From Megalobrama amblycephala (Eukaryota; Chordata; Actinopteri; Cypriniformes; Xenocyprididae), in assembly GCF_018812025.1 (NCBI RefSeq), contig NC_063051.1, positions 254,001 to 318,000 of the forward strand: DNA of 64,000 nucleotides, written 5' to 3'. Position 1 is the first letter of the stretch; the number at the start of each line of letters is the position of its first letter. Position numbers and translations under genes: made by a program. A model generated the notes under the pieces. The model was not told the origin of the DNA, made no database searches, and saw nothing but the letters and a program-made list of their open reading frames with translations. Of the stretch, positions 22,268 through 60,676 are shown one piece after another.

Positions 22268-24950
22268 GACATGCTTTTTTGGCAGTTAAATTATGGCGCA
22301 GATATTAGTAAATCGCATTGCGTGATTCATTTAAATACTCTCCTCCCATAAATTTTGCATCTGAAAGGGAAACTCCTACAAATGCATATGCAATAAGGCC
22401 AGCCGCAAAAACAACTCAGTCCTCGCCTTTTCAGCGCTAATTTTGCACTGCGCGTCTAAGTAAAATACGATACGGTTAAGATAAATCATATTTCTAGTTA
22501 ACTTGCCTATTGTTTAAAAAAAACAACAACAACAACAAAAACAAATTATTATTTAGGGCATCAAAGATTTTTTTTTTAATCCATGGCCGCACAAGCATAT
22601 TATTATTCCTTCATAATTTTTTTTTTATATATTTATATATACTACAATAAATATTTTTATATTTTATTTAAAACATTATTTCATTTATGTATATATTTTT
22701 TTATTCTAATAGTAGGCCTAATAATTAGTTAGATCATTGTGGGATAAGAGATTTTTTTTCTGTATTTGTACTGGTTTTAAATTTAAAAGCAGTTTCCTAC
22801 TGTCTACTGATATTTGATTATTATAGATAAAAATTCAGATTAGTATGCCTCATAGATCTAATTAATTAGTTATCTGATGATAACCAATATTGGCTTCAAA
22901 ATACAGTTATTTATAATTTATTATTTTAAGTTGTTTTGGTTTAAATAAAATTGATGTTTTATCTGTGTATTTTATCCTTCTCATGCTGTCACAGGGAATG
23001 ATGGGACATGTAGTTCGGTGGCATAAGTGTGTCTCTGAAAGTATTTTGATAAGCTTTATTGCAAATCTTCATCAACAATACACAAAATGCGTACAAACTA
23101 AAACATACTTAAAATACATAATAATCCATAACATTTCCACCATTTAATTGACACATCTGCATCTCAACTAAGCCTGTATTCTGTGAAACCTGTCTGGTAA
23201 CTGCACTTTAACCATCTAGATCTTTTCAGCAGTAAACCATAACTACAGCGAACACATCTATATCAGCTGTGTAATTTGATGTGCTACGTCATGAAGGCAC
23301 CATTCAGTTCTAGTCCAGTCCTCTGTCTCTTAATGCCTGTCCATGTGCAATGTGACCACAGTGTCTGACTTTGAGTCATAAACAACCTCTCTGAGAGGAA
23401 AATCCAAGTAAAGAGGCCACCGAGTAAACCTCAATCATTGCCCCTTTCCTGGAACGGCCGAATGACTAATCTTTCTGATTCTGGTAAGAATAGTCTGGCA
23501 ACTTCAGTCCCCCCCCAAACTCCTCCATTATTCCATGCTGGACCACATTGGTTGGAAGTGTCAGCTCTGGGAAAAACTGGTTGTAAATCAATGTTTTGTA
23601 ATTGATATTAGATCATACTGTTTTTTGAAGTGTGTTTCCCTGCACTTTCTCCTACAGAGATTGTGAGGAATCGGTGCTGGAGCCAATTCAACACTTCAAC
23701 TGACAACAATACGTACTGTGTTGGAGCTCTGTGAGATAGTGGGCAGGGAGGGCTTGTGTTCATTCAATGGGCGTCTCAATGAATGTGTGCGCTGCATGGC
23801 TTTTACTGCATTATTTACATTCCTGGACCACATGGAAATTCTTCTGCATTATATACTGACTAAGAGCTCTGTTTGGTTGAGAGGGAGAGAGAGGAGGCAG
23901 GAAAGCGCGCCTGTGTTGGACTAAATATGTGTGCCGTGTCATTCAAAGTTAAGTCCCAGCTGCCTTATGGGAAAATGGAGTTTTTGTGTTTGCATCGACT
24001 GCATCACATTGAGCTGAATGGCCTTCAGCGTTAGAGGATGAGCGTGTTTGTTTTGCAACAGATGTTTTGCAGTTGTGTCCATCTGACCTATTCTTGCTCA
24101 CTTGCCATGTCTCTTTTTGAAAGAAACTGAAAGTTCATGTTCGGAAAGTTGCTTCAAGATAAAAGGGTAAGATAGAGCGAACGCACTGCCAGATGTTAGT
24201 TGCCTATTAAAATAAACTTCTTTTTTCTTTGTTCTTTGTTGGCAGGGCATTGCATCAGTGTGTTTTGCAACTGCTGGTTTGTGGGGTTTTTTTGTTCCTT
24301 CAGGACAGTTTTGTGAATTTGAATTCATACATTATTCCCCCATTTGTTTTTTGCTACCACTGTGAGATTAGCATAAAAAGTGCCCCCCCCCCCACTTAGA
24401 AAATACCTTGGTACATTGATTCAAATTTTTTTTCTAAGAACTATAATTGACAGCATATACAAACAAAAATCTACTTTTCTTCAATGCAAAATTTTATTTT
24501 CATTAAAAAAAAAACAAGTAAAAAGACAGTAATAAAATATGAACAAATAAAAAAATTGCAAACAGCACAAATAAATGCAATAGAATAAAGAGAGCTATGA
24601 AACTTTACATTTTTCAGGTTTTGAAGGTTTTTATTCAGGTAAGAAATACTATAGAAATTAAATGTAAAATAACACTGGATAGTCTTCATTGTAAAAATTA
24701 AATACGATCATGAGGAAAATCGGCCGTTTCCGATCCCTGACTGGTCAATTGGTGCATCTCTAATATAGACACTTTGTTTTTCTTATCGAAAGTAACAAAA
24801 CACGTAGCTTATTGCGATTATTGGTGGTTAGGCACACCGTTACACCCCTAATTACTGTTTAATCAAATGTCAACAAATACTTGAATATTCAAATATTCGA
24901 TCTGTTATTATTATTTGAAAAATAAAAACAACGTCTGTGTCTGCTTGAGC
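22268..24950 (+). other. Intron 1, AT-rich then mixed
   Basis: 22500-22960 is AT-rich low complexity. 23170-24350 is mainly non-repetitive and a candidate for conserved non-coding DNA. A poly-C run lies at about 24384-24394. An old hAT-like remnant lies at about 24440-24850. Confidence 0.35.
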
Positions 24951-25956
24951 TTAAAGCTGCAGTCCATAACTTTTTTTTTTGGTTAAAAATGATCCAAAAT
25001 CTATTTTTGAGCAAGTACATATCCAGCCAGTGTTCAAAACTATCTCCTTATCTTAGCTTGATTCACAACAGTAAGCTTGTAATAATGTTTTCTAATTCGA
25101 GTGGTACTGGTGGATTTCCACTGTAAATTTGAGCGTGCAGCTGTTCGTCTTTGTGTCATGTCTGTAAACAGAAAGGAAGGAGTCCAGGCTAGTCGACTTC
25201 ATCATGTAAGGATGCTGCTGGTAGCGGATCATTTATAGCCTTCTCTCGCAGCTGAAATAGCTAAACTTATCATTTTGATGGTGAATTGTAATCCAGAAAG
25301 GTCCAAATGACAATCATCAGTGACAACTGGAGATTCACCCGTAGTCAAAAGCAAAAGACTGTGGACTGCGGAGTGGCTACAGAAATTGAAATCTACAGGT
25401 AACGCTAATACACACTAAATACATAGCCACGCAATGCTGATGTTGTTAACATTAACAATTTGAGAACAAAGTATAACAGTAATAATAATTTGCACGGTTT
25501 GGCGTGATCTGAACTAAGCGATCGTTAGATTTAATCATCAATGGCAGCGCGATTTTATTGTAGCCTAATGCTTTCAAACAGAGATGGCGACAAAGAGGAA
25601 AAATTCCTTTTGTTTTTTTAGGGTTGTTCAGTTGGTCAGAACAAAAGTATTTAAACTCAGCAGAAGTTGTGCCCGCTATGTTATTCTTCTTCGCGGCTTG
25701 CAAACACAGGAACTGCCACAAGCAACCACTGTTCAGATGATGTCTGCTGTTTATTTTCCAGTGAAAATTCTTATATTGGTCATACTTTCAAGATGTAGAA
25801 TCTGTGATTCTGAAGTACAGTATGCACATCGTCATAGTGGTTGACAGCAAACATTAGATTCATCCACGTAATGATAACAATTCCGCATATGACTGCAATT
25901 GCAGGTTTCAAACAGAGATGGCGACAAAGAGAACAAATAAAAAACTGCAGCTTTAA
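24951..25956. mobile_element. TTAA-flanked element of about 1.0 kb
   Basis: Starts ttaaagctgcagtcc and ends with the complement ctgcagctttaa, giving TTAA target sites at both ends. An internal direct duplication (caaacagagatggcgacaaa near 25576 and 25908) is visible. No transposase. Confidence 0.7.
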
Positions 25957-27623
25957 TAAATGCTTTTGTTTTTTTGTTTCCTGCTAAAAGAAAATCTCAA
26001 TATATATAACCTAAGCTTGTTGTGTATATTGCCTAATCGTAAGTTTGTTCAGAAATGGTGACACAACCTTGATGAATGAATAAAAAATGTCTTTCTCATT
26101 AAACATGATTTAAATAAACTAATATTCGTTTTTTTTAAGGAATTTTGTTTTGTGACAAGGTAAAGTGAGGTCAGCTTCAACAATGGGCCATGGGCTGGGG
26201 GCGGGGGGCATTCGGTACGCCATGAGAGTTTTTCGGGTCGGTTTTAATATCGCTATACCCCTAGTTATTAGAGAGAAGACAGTTTTAGCATGTGTGAATT
26301 ACCTGAGTCTGTGCGTCTCTCATGGCAGCAGTGTCTCTACTAATAGCGAAACTGTAAGTTTATCTGCTTCAAGAACAGCGCCGTTATTTACCTCTCTATT
26401 GAGAAATGTCACGTAGCTTTTAAGTTGCTAAACTATTTTACTGATAAAATCGCCAGAGCAGCGCTGAAAACACGTTTCTGTGCGAGTGTGTCAGAACTGT
26501 ATGTGTGTGTTTGAGTGGGAGAGAGAGTAATAATAATAAATATTATTTTGTGGCAAAAAAACATGGAAATAATTTGTCATTTTTATCCAATTGTTTTCTA
26601 TATTATTTACTTGGCCAGTGTTGTTGTGGGATTTGGTTCAAAATAAAAATGTTTTTATGTGTGTCTATATACAGAACATTTCTTCAATGTCCCATGGTGT
26701 ATGAATATATTATTTGTTTTTGTTTTTTTATGAATAAGCCATGTCATTTTCCTGCTGTGAGCAGTAGTACTGTTTAGTGTCGAGAAGGCTCGGGTCCCCA
26801 GGCGTGCTGATGTTGCATTTTGTTCAAAACAATCCCACTGTTTTTCAGACTCCGGAGTGGATGTCTAAATTGGTCAGTCCTCTCCTCCCGTCCCTCCTGC
26901 TTTGTCCCCCCCCACACCCCTTGACTCCCGCACGCCTCCCTCCTCTACCTCCCCCTCCCCTCATCCTTTGCTTGCCTCTCCTTATTTGGGCAGAGTGCTT
27001 GGGAGCGAAGGGTGGGGAAGAGAGTAGAGTGAGAGGGGGCTCGGTTGACATAAGGGAGGGAGAGAGAGAACTCACGCCGCACTTCCTTAATAAGGACATG
27101 TCTGGAATTTAAGCCCAACTCTCCAATAGAACGGCTTCTCCGTGCTCCCCATGCACACACTCGTCTCTCACTCTCTCCCCTAGTGCACACACACACTAAA
27201 TGGAGTTTTTTTTTTTTAGAGCATGCAGCCATGCCTTTTTTTATAGAAAAGTTTGCTTGTTTGTGTTACCTTGCATTATGTGACTTTATTTGGTGAAATG
27301 GCAGAAATCACTGCATATAGATGTGTACAGTAAAATATATAATTAATGGTGAGCAGCATTGAAAGTTTATGAATGTGTGCCATAATTTAGCTAGTGGTGT
27401 AATTCATATCGGTAACACCATTTGTGCTGCCAGTGAGAGTGATACCTGAAATCTGCTCAACCATGTTATTGTTAACTAAAACTATTTAAATTACTTTTTG
27501 TTAATTGAATAAAATAAAATATAAATATTAGATGAAAAACTTAAACGTAAATGAAAATTAGAAATGTTGCCTTGGCAAATAACTGTAAAAAAGTTCAATA
27601 CTAACTATAAGTACTTAAAATAC
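25957..27623 (+). other. Intron 1, includes a pyrimidine/purine-skewed block
   Basis: 26860-26990 is strongly pyrimidine-rich, and 26995-27075 is purine-rich (gagagggag type). Both are non-repetitive and atypical for this intron. No exon is supported. Confidence 0.4.
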
Positions 27624-28662
27624 TAGTGCTGTTAACTAATTAAAAAAATTACTAATTAATTGCACATTTTTCTGTAATTAATCACGATTAATCACACCTA
27701 ACATTAAAATTGTAATTATAATTATATATTTTATTTATATTTATTGTATAATTTCACATTGAAATGTATGAACAAGATGGTCAAAATAAAATAAGTGGTT
27801 AACATAAAATAAACCATTTTAAATATTTGTAAGTACAATGAATGAAGGCCAGTATCATTGATATAGTTACTGATCTAAATGGATTTTTCTCAATTTCTGG
27901 GGATGAAATTAGTCATTTTAGCCATTTAACATTACAGTATGATTGAGAGCCATAATTTTAACATTTAATAGGCTTTAAAAAAATATAACAACTGTTAATT
28001 TAGGTAAACTTCACATAAACCCATTATATTAAATGTGACATTTAGCTGTCCCTTTAATATAGCAGGGCTCAATGCTAACTATTTTTTCTATTCTAATTTT
28101 TACTTGCTCTGCCAAAATATATAATAGATTAATTCTTGTTAAAGCTACAAAAGTTATTCAGTCAAGAGCAGTGAGTGATTTTCTCTTGGTCTTTTGTTTT
28201 TTTTGATTAACATTTCTGACAGACGGCAGCAGGTATATTAGGCTGCTGTCACTTTAAGACCTGACAATCATGACGCAGATCTGACAAGCATCCGATGTTC
28301 TCACAACTCTTTACGGCCATTTAAGATGTTTTAACTCCTTTAAGACTGTGCTTATGAGGATACTCGCTAATAACAGGCATTTCGACAAAATTTTGTGTGT
28401 TTCTGTCCATTCAAGCACGAAAGAGAACTCAATGTGGTACTGACACCCTGTCTGGAGAACCGCTTCACAGACATTGCGCCAGTATATATTTGGGTTATCG
28501 TGCTTGAATGGTTTAAAAGCACTTGAATGAGTGATAGCATGATCATATAATTTAACACTAGCCAAAGGATGCCAGAAAATGTGTTAAATATTTGTAATGC
28601 TTTAAAATTAAAAAAAAAAAAATAATTATCGCAAAATTAACACATTAATTTTGACAGCCCTA
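27624..28662. mobile_element. hAT-type non-autonomous element
   Basis: The ends tagtgctgttaa and ttgacagcccta are hAT-like. The flanking 8-mers match only partly (taaaatac and aaaatgac), so it is older than the element at 12605. It shares inner sequence with that element (taggctgctgtcactttaag). Confidence 0.6.
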
Positions 28663-30219
28663 AAAATGACTGAAACTGAAATAAAATATATTAAAGCTAA
28701 ATAGAAATCCTAAAAAACAAAAACTAATAAAAATTGTCAAAAGCACATAACTAAGTTAATAAAACTTAAGCTAAAATTCTAATTCTAATTCTTAAATTCT
28801 AATTCAAAATATTATTAAATGCTGAAATATTATGTAAATGTGTAATCATCAATATCTGATTATTCCACTAAGTTGCATTTGCACTTTCCCAAAGAGAGCA
28901 CTTTAAAAACTTCACCCTTTAATGAAGGGTTGTCGAAGCAAAAATTGTTTTGAATTATCTTTCAATGTTTTTTACATTTCAGTAAATGATAGAAATGTTC
29001 CTGTTAATGCACACTTGCATGTGATATGTAAGTAGCGATTTGCATTTTGAATCTCCTTCTGATCACACTGGAAATGCTTTGGAATGAAGGTGTAAATTCA
29101 ATCCTGCCAAAAAAATATACAAATATTATCCAGATACAAAATGAATGTTAATGCCATGAGAAAAAGCATTAAGGCATAGATACTTGGGAGTGGGCACTTT
29201 TGATCTAGCAATGCACTAAAAGTTTCTCAGATTAGCAACTGCTTAGTAACACCCTGGGAACCAACCACAACACCATAGCATTGTGGAACCAAGTGTAGCA
29301 AGTGCATTCAGTGCTTATTTTGCTTGAATTCCAAATCACAGCCTTTTATAACTCAGTTTTGACTGTTTTGCCTAATTGCGCCAAGTGTTGGCTCTTCTGC
29401 AGGATCAGACATTCTGTAACTTCTGTGGAACATCCAGTGACTACAGCTGTCAAGATTGCACAGAATGAACATTGTTGCTTGTCATCTAAGAGGCAAATGC
29501 GATTTAGAAATGTATCGCTAATTGTCCTCCCTGCAGCATTAGATTGCGCTTAGGTCTGAGGTCTGCAATGTCGAAAAGTAATTAGGCCGCTCGCTCTCCG
29601 TTCTCGTTGTTTTGCTCATTCTGTGTCTTCGGGCTGCCAAGTCAAGCTTATTCTTTCAGCGTGCGTGTAACCAGAGCGTTTGAATATCCCCTAAGGAAGG
29701 TCTCAATCGGAGTCGGCCGTATTTACCCAAGCCGCGTTTTTTCGTCAACATCAGCAGAAAGTGAAATAAAAGAATGAAATATGTGGGCACACAAGTGACT
29801 CTTGGGACACGATCCTCATGAACAATACCATGCGAAAAAGAGGCAGCCTGAAAAGCGCTTAAGATCCTTTAACCATTTTCAGACATTTAGACAGCCACAC
29901 TGAACCGCGCGCTCCCGACCACAAGCATTTTTGCAGGCTAGTCCTAATTATCTAATCCTTTTAAATGGGGCTTTATATAATGTTTAAAAATTCATTTGTC
30001 ATTTTGGGAGCCTTTGAGGAGAGGAAATGGTAATAAGAGTCACAGCTGCTCTTGTCTTCATCAGCTGAATTAAACACAAGCTTTAAAGGTGTTGAAAATT
30101 TGTTGGTGTGCACGACTAAAGGGAGCGGTTTTGCATGGATATTTTCTGCCATCTTTATGCCCACAATAAAGTAACGGTCTCTTTTTCTCCCCTTCCTTTT
30201 CCTTGTTTCTTTCTCGCAG
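28663..30219 (+). other. Intron 1, distal part with splice acceptor
   Basis: 29300-30210 is non-repetitive. It ends in a long pyrimidine tract (ctccccttccttttccttg and following) and the acceptor AG at 30218-30219 that precedes the start exon of tead3. Confidence 0.5.
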
Positions 30220-30269
30220 TACTTGTGTAGCGTGGGGGCTCGTGGAAGGGCCCGGTAGGAGCCGGCACC

Positions 30270-55496
<25,227 letters not shown>

Positions 55497-57915
55497 CACG
55501 GCCGTGAGCTGTCCTGTCAACAGACTTCTGTTGCTTTGCACAGTCCCTCCATCACACATATGGAGGAATGGAATATGCCAAATTGTCCAAACATCGGAGG
55601 AATACGCCAAAATGTTACACAAAACCAAATGTTTTGCTTCTGGTGCAGAATTTAATTGAGTCTTTGAGGACATAAAAAATATAGTATTACTCTGTTAAAA
55701 AAAAAAAAACTTTTTGTATTTGTTTTTAAATGCCTTAAATACAAAATGGGTCACGTTGGTTTTGTCGCATATACAGATCATAGATGTCTTTTAAGCTTTG
55801 TTGTGTCTCCACGGAGGGAATGTGAATGTGTGGATGGGAAAGAATGTCATGGAAGACAATGTGTGCCGTTTATAAGTGGTGCATGCAGCATTTTACAGTG
55901 ATATAAGAAGGGTGAATCTCATGAAGAAATCTCGTTTCACTCTAAAATCAAAAGGAAAAATGTATACCATATGCATATTTTGAATGAATTTTCATGAAGC
56001 ATGTTGCCTCCCTTAATTCTTATCATAATGCAAACCGAAAATGTTATTCTCATAACTCTAAGACAGCATTGTATTAGTCAGAATTGGGAGGAAATGTGTT
56101 CAATTGTCATCAATATAATGTCATAATGTAATAAAATTAAATAAGTTTTTGATATAAGAAATATTTTTTTTCTTTTGATTTTGGGGTGAAATATGACCTG
56201 ACCATGTTCTTGACAGGCTTCATGAGATTCACCTGATTTGTGAATGAGGACCAGCAGAGGTTTACGTTCATTTTTATTAAGGACAGACCTACTGAAAACA
56301 CACTGCAGTTAATTTTTTGGAAAACAAAGCCTTTTCCTATCCTTTTTTCTTTAACCAAATAACATAAGATTTCAGTTAAAAATGTTTTTCAACACCTGTC
56401 CTTTGAACAACAGAAGAGGCGTCAGAAACCGTTTTGTAGGTACTAAAGGATTTTGAGTAGTTGACCCAAATGTGAGTGCCTTTCTTCAAAGAACACAAGT
56501 TGATTGATACTCTGAAGTGCCTTTTGACTACCTCTCGACGTAAAATAGTAGGAATAGATAAAGCGATCAATTTCTTTATGCTACAACATGACAAAGTATT
56601 TGACTCTGCTGTTCATTGAAGCTTTCGCAAGATGCGTGAACTGAGGAAAAGGTCCGATTGTTGAAATGTCAAGTCTGACGGTGGACGTGATCGTCCGTCA
56701 GGCTAAATGTCACTCTGGTACAATGAAAAATGGCTTTCACAGTTGCTGCCCATCGAGATTTTAAACATTTAATCCTGGAACAATACCTCGATAGAGTTGC
56801 TTGTTTTTTTTTTTTTTTGTCTTTTTGAATCTGAGAATGTTGCGTTGCTGTCGTACTTTCTGGTGCTTTAAACCCTCAGAGAATGTTTGTGTTTCTTACT
56901 ATTTTTGTTTTTAAATCTTCACCTTCACCTTCACAACATCCCTGCACTGTGTACCTTGCAACAAGTACATTTCTCTTGAGTTACATGTTAGTTTCCAGTT
57001 AAAGCATCAGTTTTTCTCTTTAGTATTCCTGGTGTTAAAGTGTAAAAGGGAAAGTCATTAATTTCACCTTGTATGTCAACACAACTGTTCTTATCATTTG
57101 TGCATCTCTTTTTTTTTTTTACTCCCTTTAGATGTATAGTCAGTCTCTTTACGATTACTTTTTGGTTACATGAATGCACCAGGTGTTTGAAATGGTTATG
57201 CATGCGTTTTTACAGAACTATGCCATTTTAACAGTGCTGAACTGAGATCTTTTGCTACTACTGAAAATAGAACCGTTTGTTTTCCCCATAGAGAACTAAA
57301 AACTTGAATTTTAGATCTGATTCGATGTTTCAAATGCCTGTTCTTGATGAAACCATGTAGCGTTTTTGTTCCACTTGCCCTTTAAATTCAAAGACAGCAC
57401 AGTTTGTATGTTAAATGTTCTTGGGATGGTTTTTAGACACGAGTTGGCGCTCGCTGATAGCAGTTTTATGTCTAGATGAGTTCTGAAGGTACTGCTAATT
57501 CTTGGGTACACCTTAAAAGCAGAAATTTAATGTATATTGGTACAATCTTAACCTGCATTTTCATGTTTGAACTTCAATGACGAGAGTTTCCTCAATTGTA
57601 TTTTTTTCTTACAGGCTTTTTTGTTTCCTTTTTATAATTATTGTTATTATAATTATTAATTTTATGTTTGCTCTTTGACTTTCGATTGATCCTATATGCA
57701 TACATTGAAACTTTTGTGTGTTACTTCTGTTATTTTATGCCATAATCTAAGTGGTGTTGGCAAAAGCTTTCCCCCTGTTTTTAACAGTTCGTTGTGGCCT
57801 TGGTTACCAGTTGTGCATTGCAGTTATGTATCGAATATCTTCAATGTTAGGGGTTTGTACAATATAATCAAAACAATGTATAGCAATACCAATAAAATGG
57901 CATGGGTCTCCTTGG
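55497..57915 (+). other. tead3: tead3 3' UTR
   Basis: Repeat-poor, AU-rich sequence of about 2.4 kb following the stop. It contains one early AATAAA (56130-56135) and a stronger one at 57891-57896. Repeats resume soon afterwards, which supports this as the transcript end. Confidence 0.6.
57891..57896 (+). promoter_or_regulatory. tead3: Likely polyadenylation signal of tead3 (AATAAA)
   Basis: Canonical hexamer after a long unique 3' UTR, with cleavage expected within about 30 nt. The earlier AATAAA at 56130 could give a shorter form. Confidence 0.5.
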
Positions 57916-58371
57916 ACCGTATTTCTTAAAACACACTTACAACTTTGTAAAAGTGTCTTATTCTCTTTCACAAAAATCTTAATGAAAGCAAAGAGGGAAC
58001 ATGTTTAATTTATATGACAGTACTGAACAACAGAATATCTCAGAAAAACTTCTGAGAGGCAGAATCAACATGTTAATTGTGTTTTATAATGAATTATCAC
58101 CAACTGCAGCTTTACTGGCTGTTGAGAAAAATGTAGCATTCCTCTTATAAAAAAGTACTATGGTGTTTTAATATATACTCATAGGTACTTAAAGGAATAC
58201 TATGGTAAATGTCAAAAAAATACTATGAGTTGCAGATTTTCCTTCAAAGGGCGTTTCAGAAAAAAAAAAAACAGACCGTAGTTTTTTTTTAATCTTATTT
58301 ACAGATATTTTTTCTCTAGAAAGTACTTTTGTGTAAATATTGATGAAAATATTTACACAAAAGTAAACAAT

Positions 58372-58869
58372 GTAGACACTGCTAAGTGTATTACTGCCCT
58401 CCACAGGTCAAAGTTTGAACTAAATTGTCATATACAATATGTTAATGCAAGTATATAACAATTAAATTCGATCTTTAACCTGTGGAGGGCAGTAATACAC
58501 TTAGCAGTGTCTACACTGCTGAAATTCAAATAGAGAAGAAGAAGAAGAGAGCTAATTCAAGACGAGCATTTATTGTTAAAACTTATGTAATTTCTTTTTA
58601 GAAAATGAGTGATGGTTTCTCTAGTTAAGACTCTTATTCCTTGTCTGGGATCGTGTAGAACGTTTTGAAGCTGCACTGAAACTGTAATTTTGACCTTCAA
58701 CCATTTGGGCTCCAGTGAAGTCCACTATATGGAGAAAAATCCTGGAATGTTTTCATCAAAAACCTTCATTTCTTTTCGAATGAAGAAAGAAAGACATGAA
58801 CATCTTGGATAACATGGGGGTGAGTAAATTATCAGGAAATTTTCATTTGAAAGTGAACTAATCCTTTAA
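58372..58869. mobile_element. Palindromic MITE-like element, copy 2
   Basis: Same family as 6763-7285 (gtagacactgctaagtgtat arms, right end ctaatccttta). It lies just beyond the tead3 transcript. Confidence 0.65.
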
Positions 58870-60676
58870 ACTGCTGTAAAAATGTATCAGATAAATATTT
58901 ATTTCAATTTTTTTTTTTGCTTAAATCTGTTAATCAACCTCAGTCCTGATCAAAACTATTAAATGTTTAAAAAAAAAAAAATCCAGGATTTTTACTCTTT
59001 TATTGCCAAGGTTATAAATGATGTCACTGATTTGGGGACAAAACACAAAATGACTTATTTTCAATATAAAAAGTGATTGTGGACTGGATTTTTTTTTTTT
59101 TTTTTTCACAGTCTTGGACATGTGAAAGATTAGTAACAACATTGGTTATGATGCATTGTTAGTTTTTGTGCATCATCAGATTTTAATTTTTTTCCCCTCA
59201 TTTACTGTTCGTGACTGTTTTTGCCCCATTGACTTTCATTATAATGACATTTTTTGATTGCAAAGCCATGACACCATATAATCATGCATTCTTGATTGAT
59301 GGTGGTTTTCCCTGTTGGGAAGAATTAAAATGTGTTATTTTTACAGTTGATCACCAGGTGGCACCATTAACCCTTTAGATAGGCCTGTGCAAAAAAAAAA
59401 AAAAAAAGCTTAGTTTCTGGCTTTTATATGGAGTTATATGGAGTATAACAGCATATTATATGTGGAGTATAACAGCATATATATGTGTGTGTAGCAGTTT
59501 AATTTAGTGGATGTTTTCATCCACGAACATAACAAAAGGGTAGTAAATTTGCCCACAGTGTATTTTTGAGGTTTTGAAAATTTTCAAAGCATTTTCCCAA
59601 AATATGTATCAAAATAAGATTTGTCACCAAAAATCATTCCATTTGCTGAAACACAGAGAAAGTTGTGGCTAAATTAAGACTCAAAAACACCCCATAGTGG
59701 ATGAAAACATCCCCAACAACACATAAGGGTTAAAAACCTCATCTCTATTATTCATCAACGCATGTGATTGGTCCATCCTGGAAAGCGCTGAGAAAAGTAA
59801 CACGTATGATGTGACCGCGCAATCCACTTCACCAACGGTCTTGAAAACAGTTTACAAACGAATAATGATTTAATAGCTGTTCAACTGAAATTAGGCAGTG
59901 AATATAATAGTGTTAAAATGGGACAATTATTTTGATCTGTTGTACCTAAGCAAAGAAATTCAATGATAAGTGAACGTTTCTTAAAGAAAACTCATTTTCC
60001 CAAGATTCCAGTCAACGTGGCGCTGTTAATGACGATTCCGTTACGTCGAACGTCGGCGTACTCACGGCCAGCTATCAACTTTAATGCATTTGCTACAAAG
60101 TAGCACTTGTTCGGAAAAAGAACAAAAAACGTCTTTGAACCTTTTATTGCAAAACTCTGATTATACGCCATACAAACGCGTGTGTCAGTCACAGAGAGAC
60201 TCTTAATAAAGCTTTATTTTGATACACGTGAACACGTTTACTCATTTTACATGTTAAAAGTTTAAAGTTAAATGTAAAATGTCCTGCAAACGCGTCTGAT
60301 AAAGCTGAATGACTTTTCTGCAGACGACATCAGGTCAGTGGCAGATGAGGAAGTAGCGGTCTGACTGAAACAAATGGACAGGATATGAGACTCACAGCTC
60401 ATGAAAATTTGTTTACAACAGAGATTATAACGCCGAAAACAAATTCGGATTGATTGAGTGAAACACTGTGAAGTATAAAGGTAAGATCTGATCTCCAGCA
60501 CATATGATTACATGCAACAGCATTTTAAAAGATGCATCATTTGATAGCAGATAAAAACTTGCTTCGATGTTTGTTGTTTAATGCAGTGATATTCATTATA
60601 AAGTGTGGTTTAAATATCTGTATATTACACAATATGTTTTCATTACCTTCAATAATGTATATACACATACATATAT
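58870..60676 (+). other. Intergenic region between tead3 and smpd2, possible smpd2 promoter
   Basis: 59750-60200 is CG-richer than its surroundings. A good donor, AAAG|GTAAGA, at 60480/60481 could end a non-coding first exon that splices to the acceptor at 63644. No TATA box is evident. This is a guess from position and composition only. Confidence 0.25.

Noticed and set aside
27075..27120. CArG (SRF) box at ccttaataagg
   Set aside because: Seven A/T bases between CC and GG instead of six; not a consensus site.
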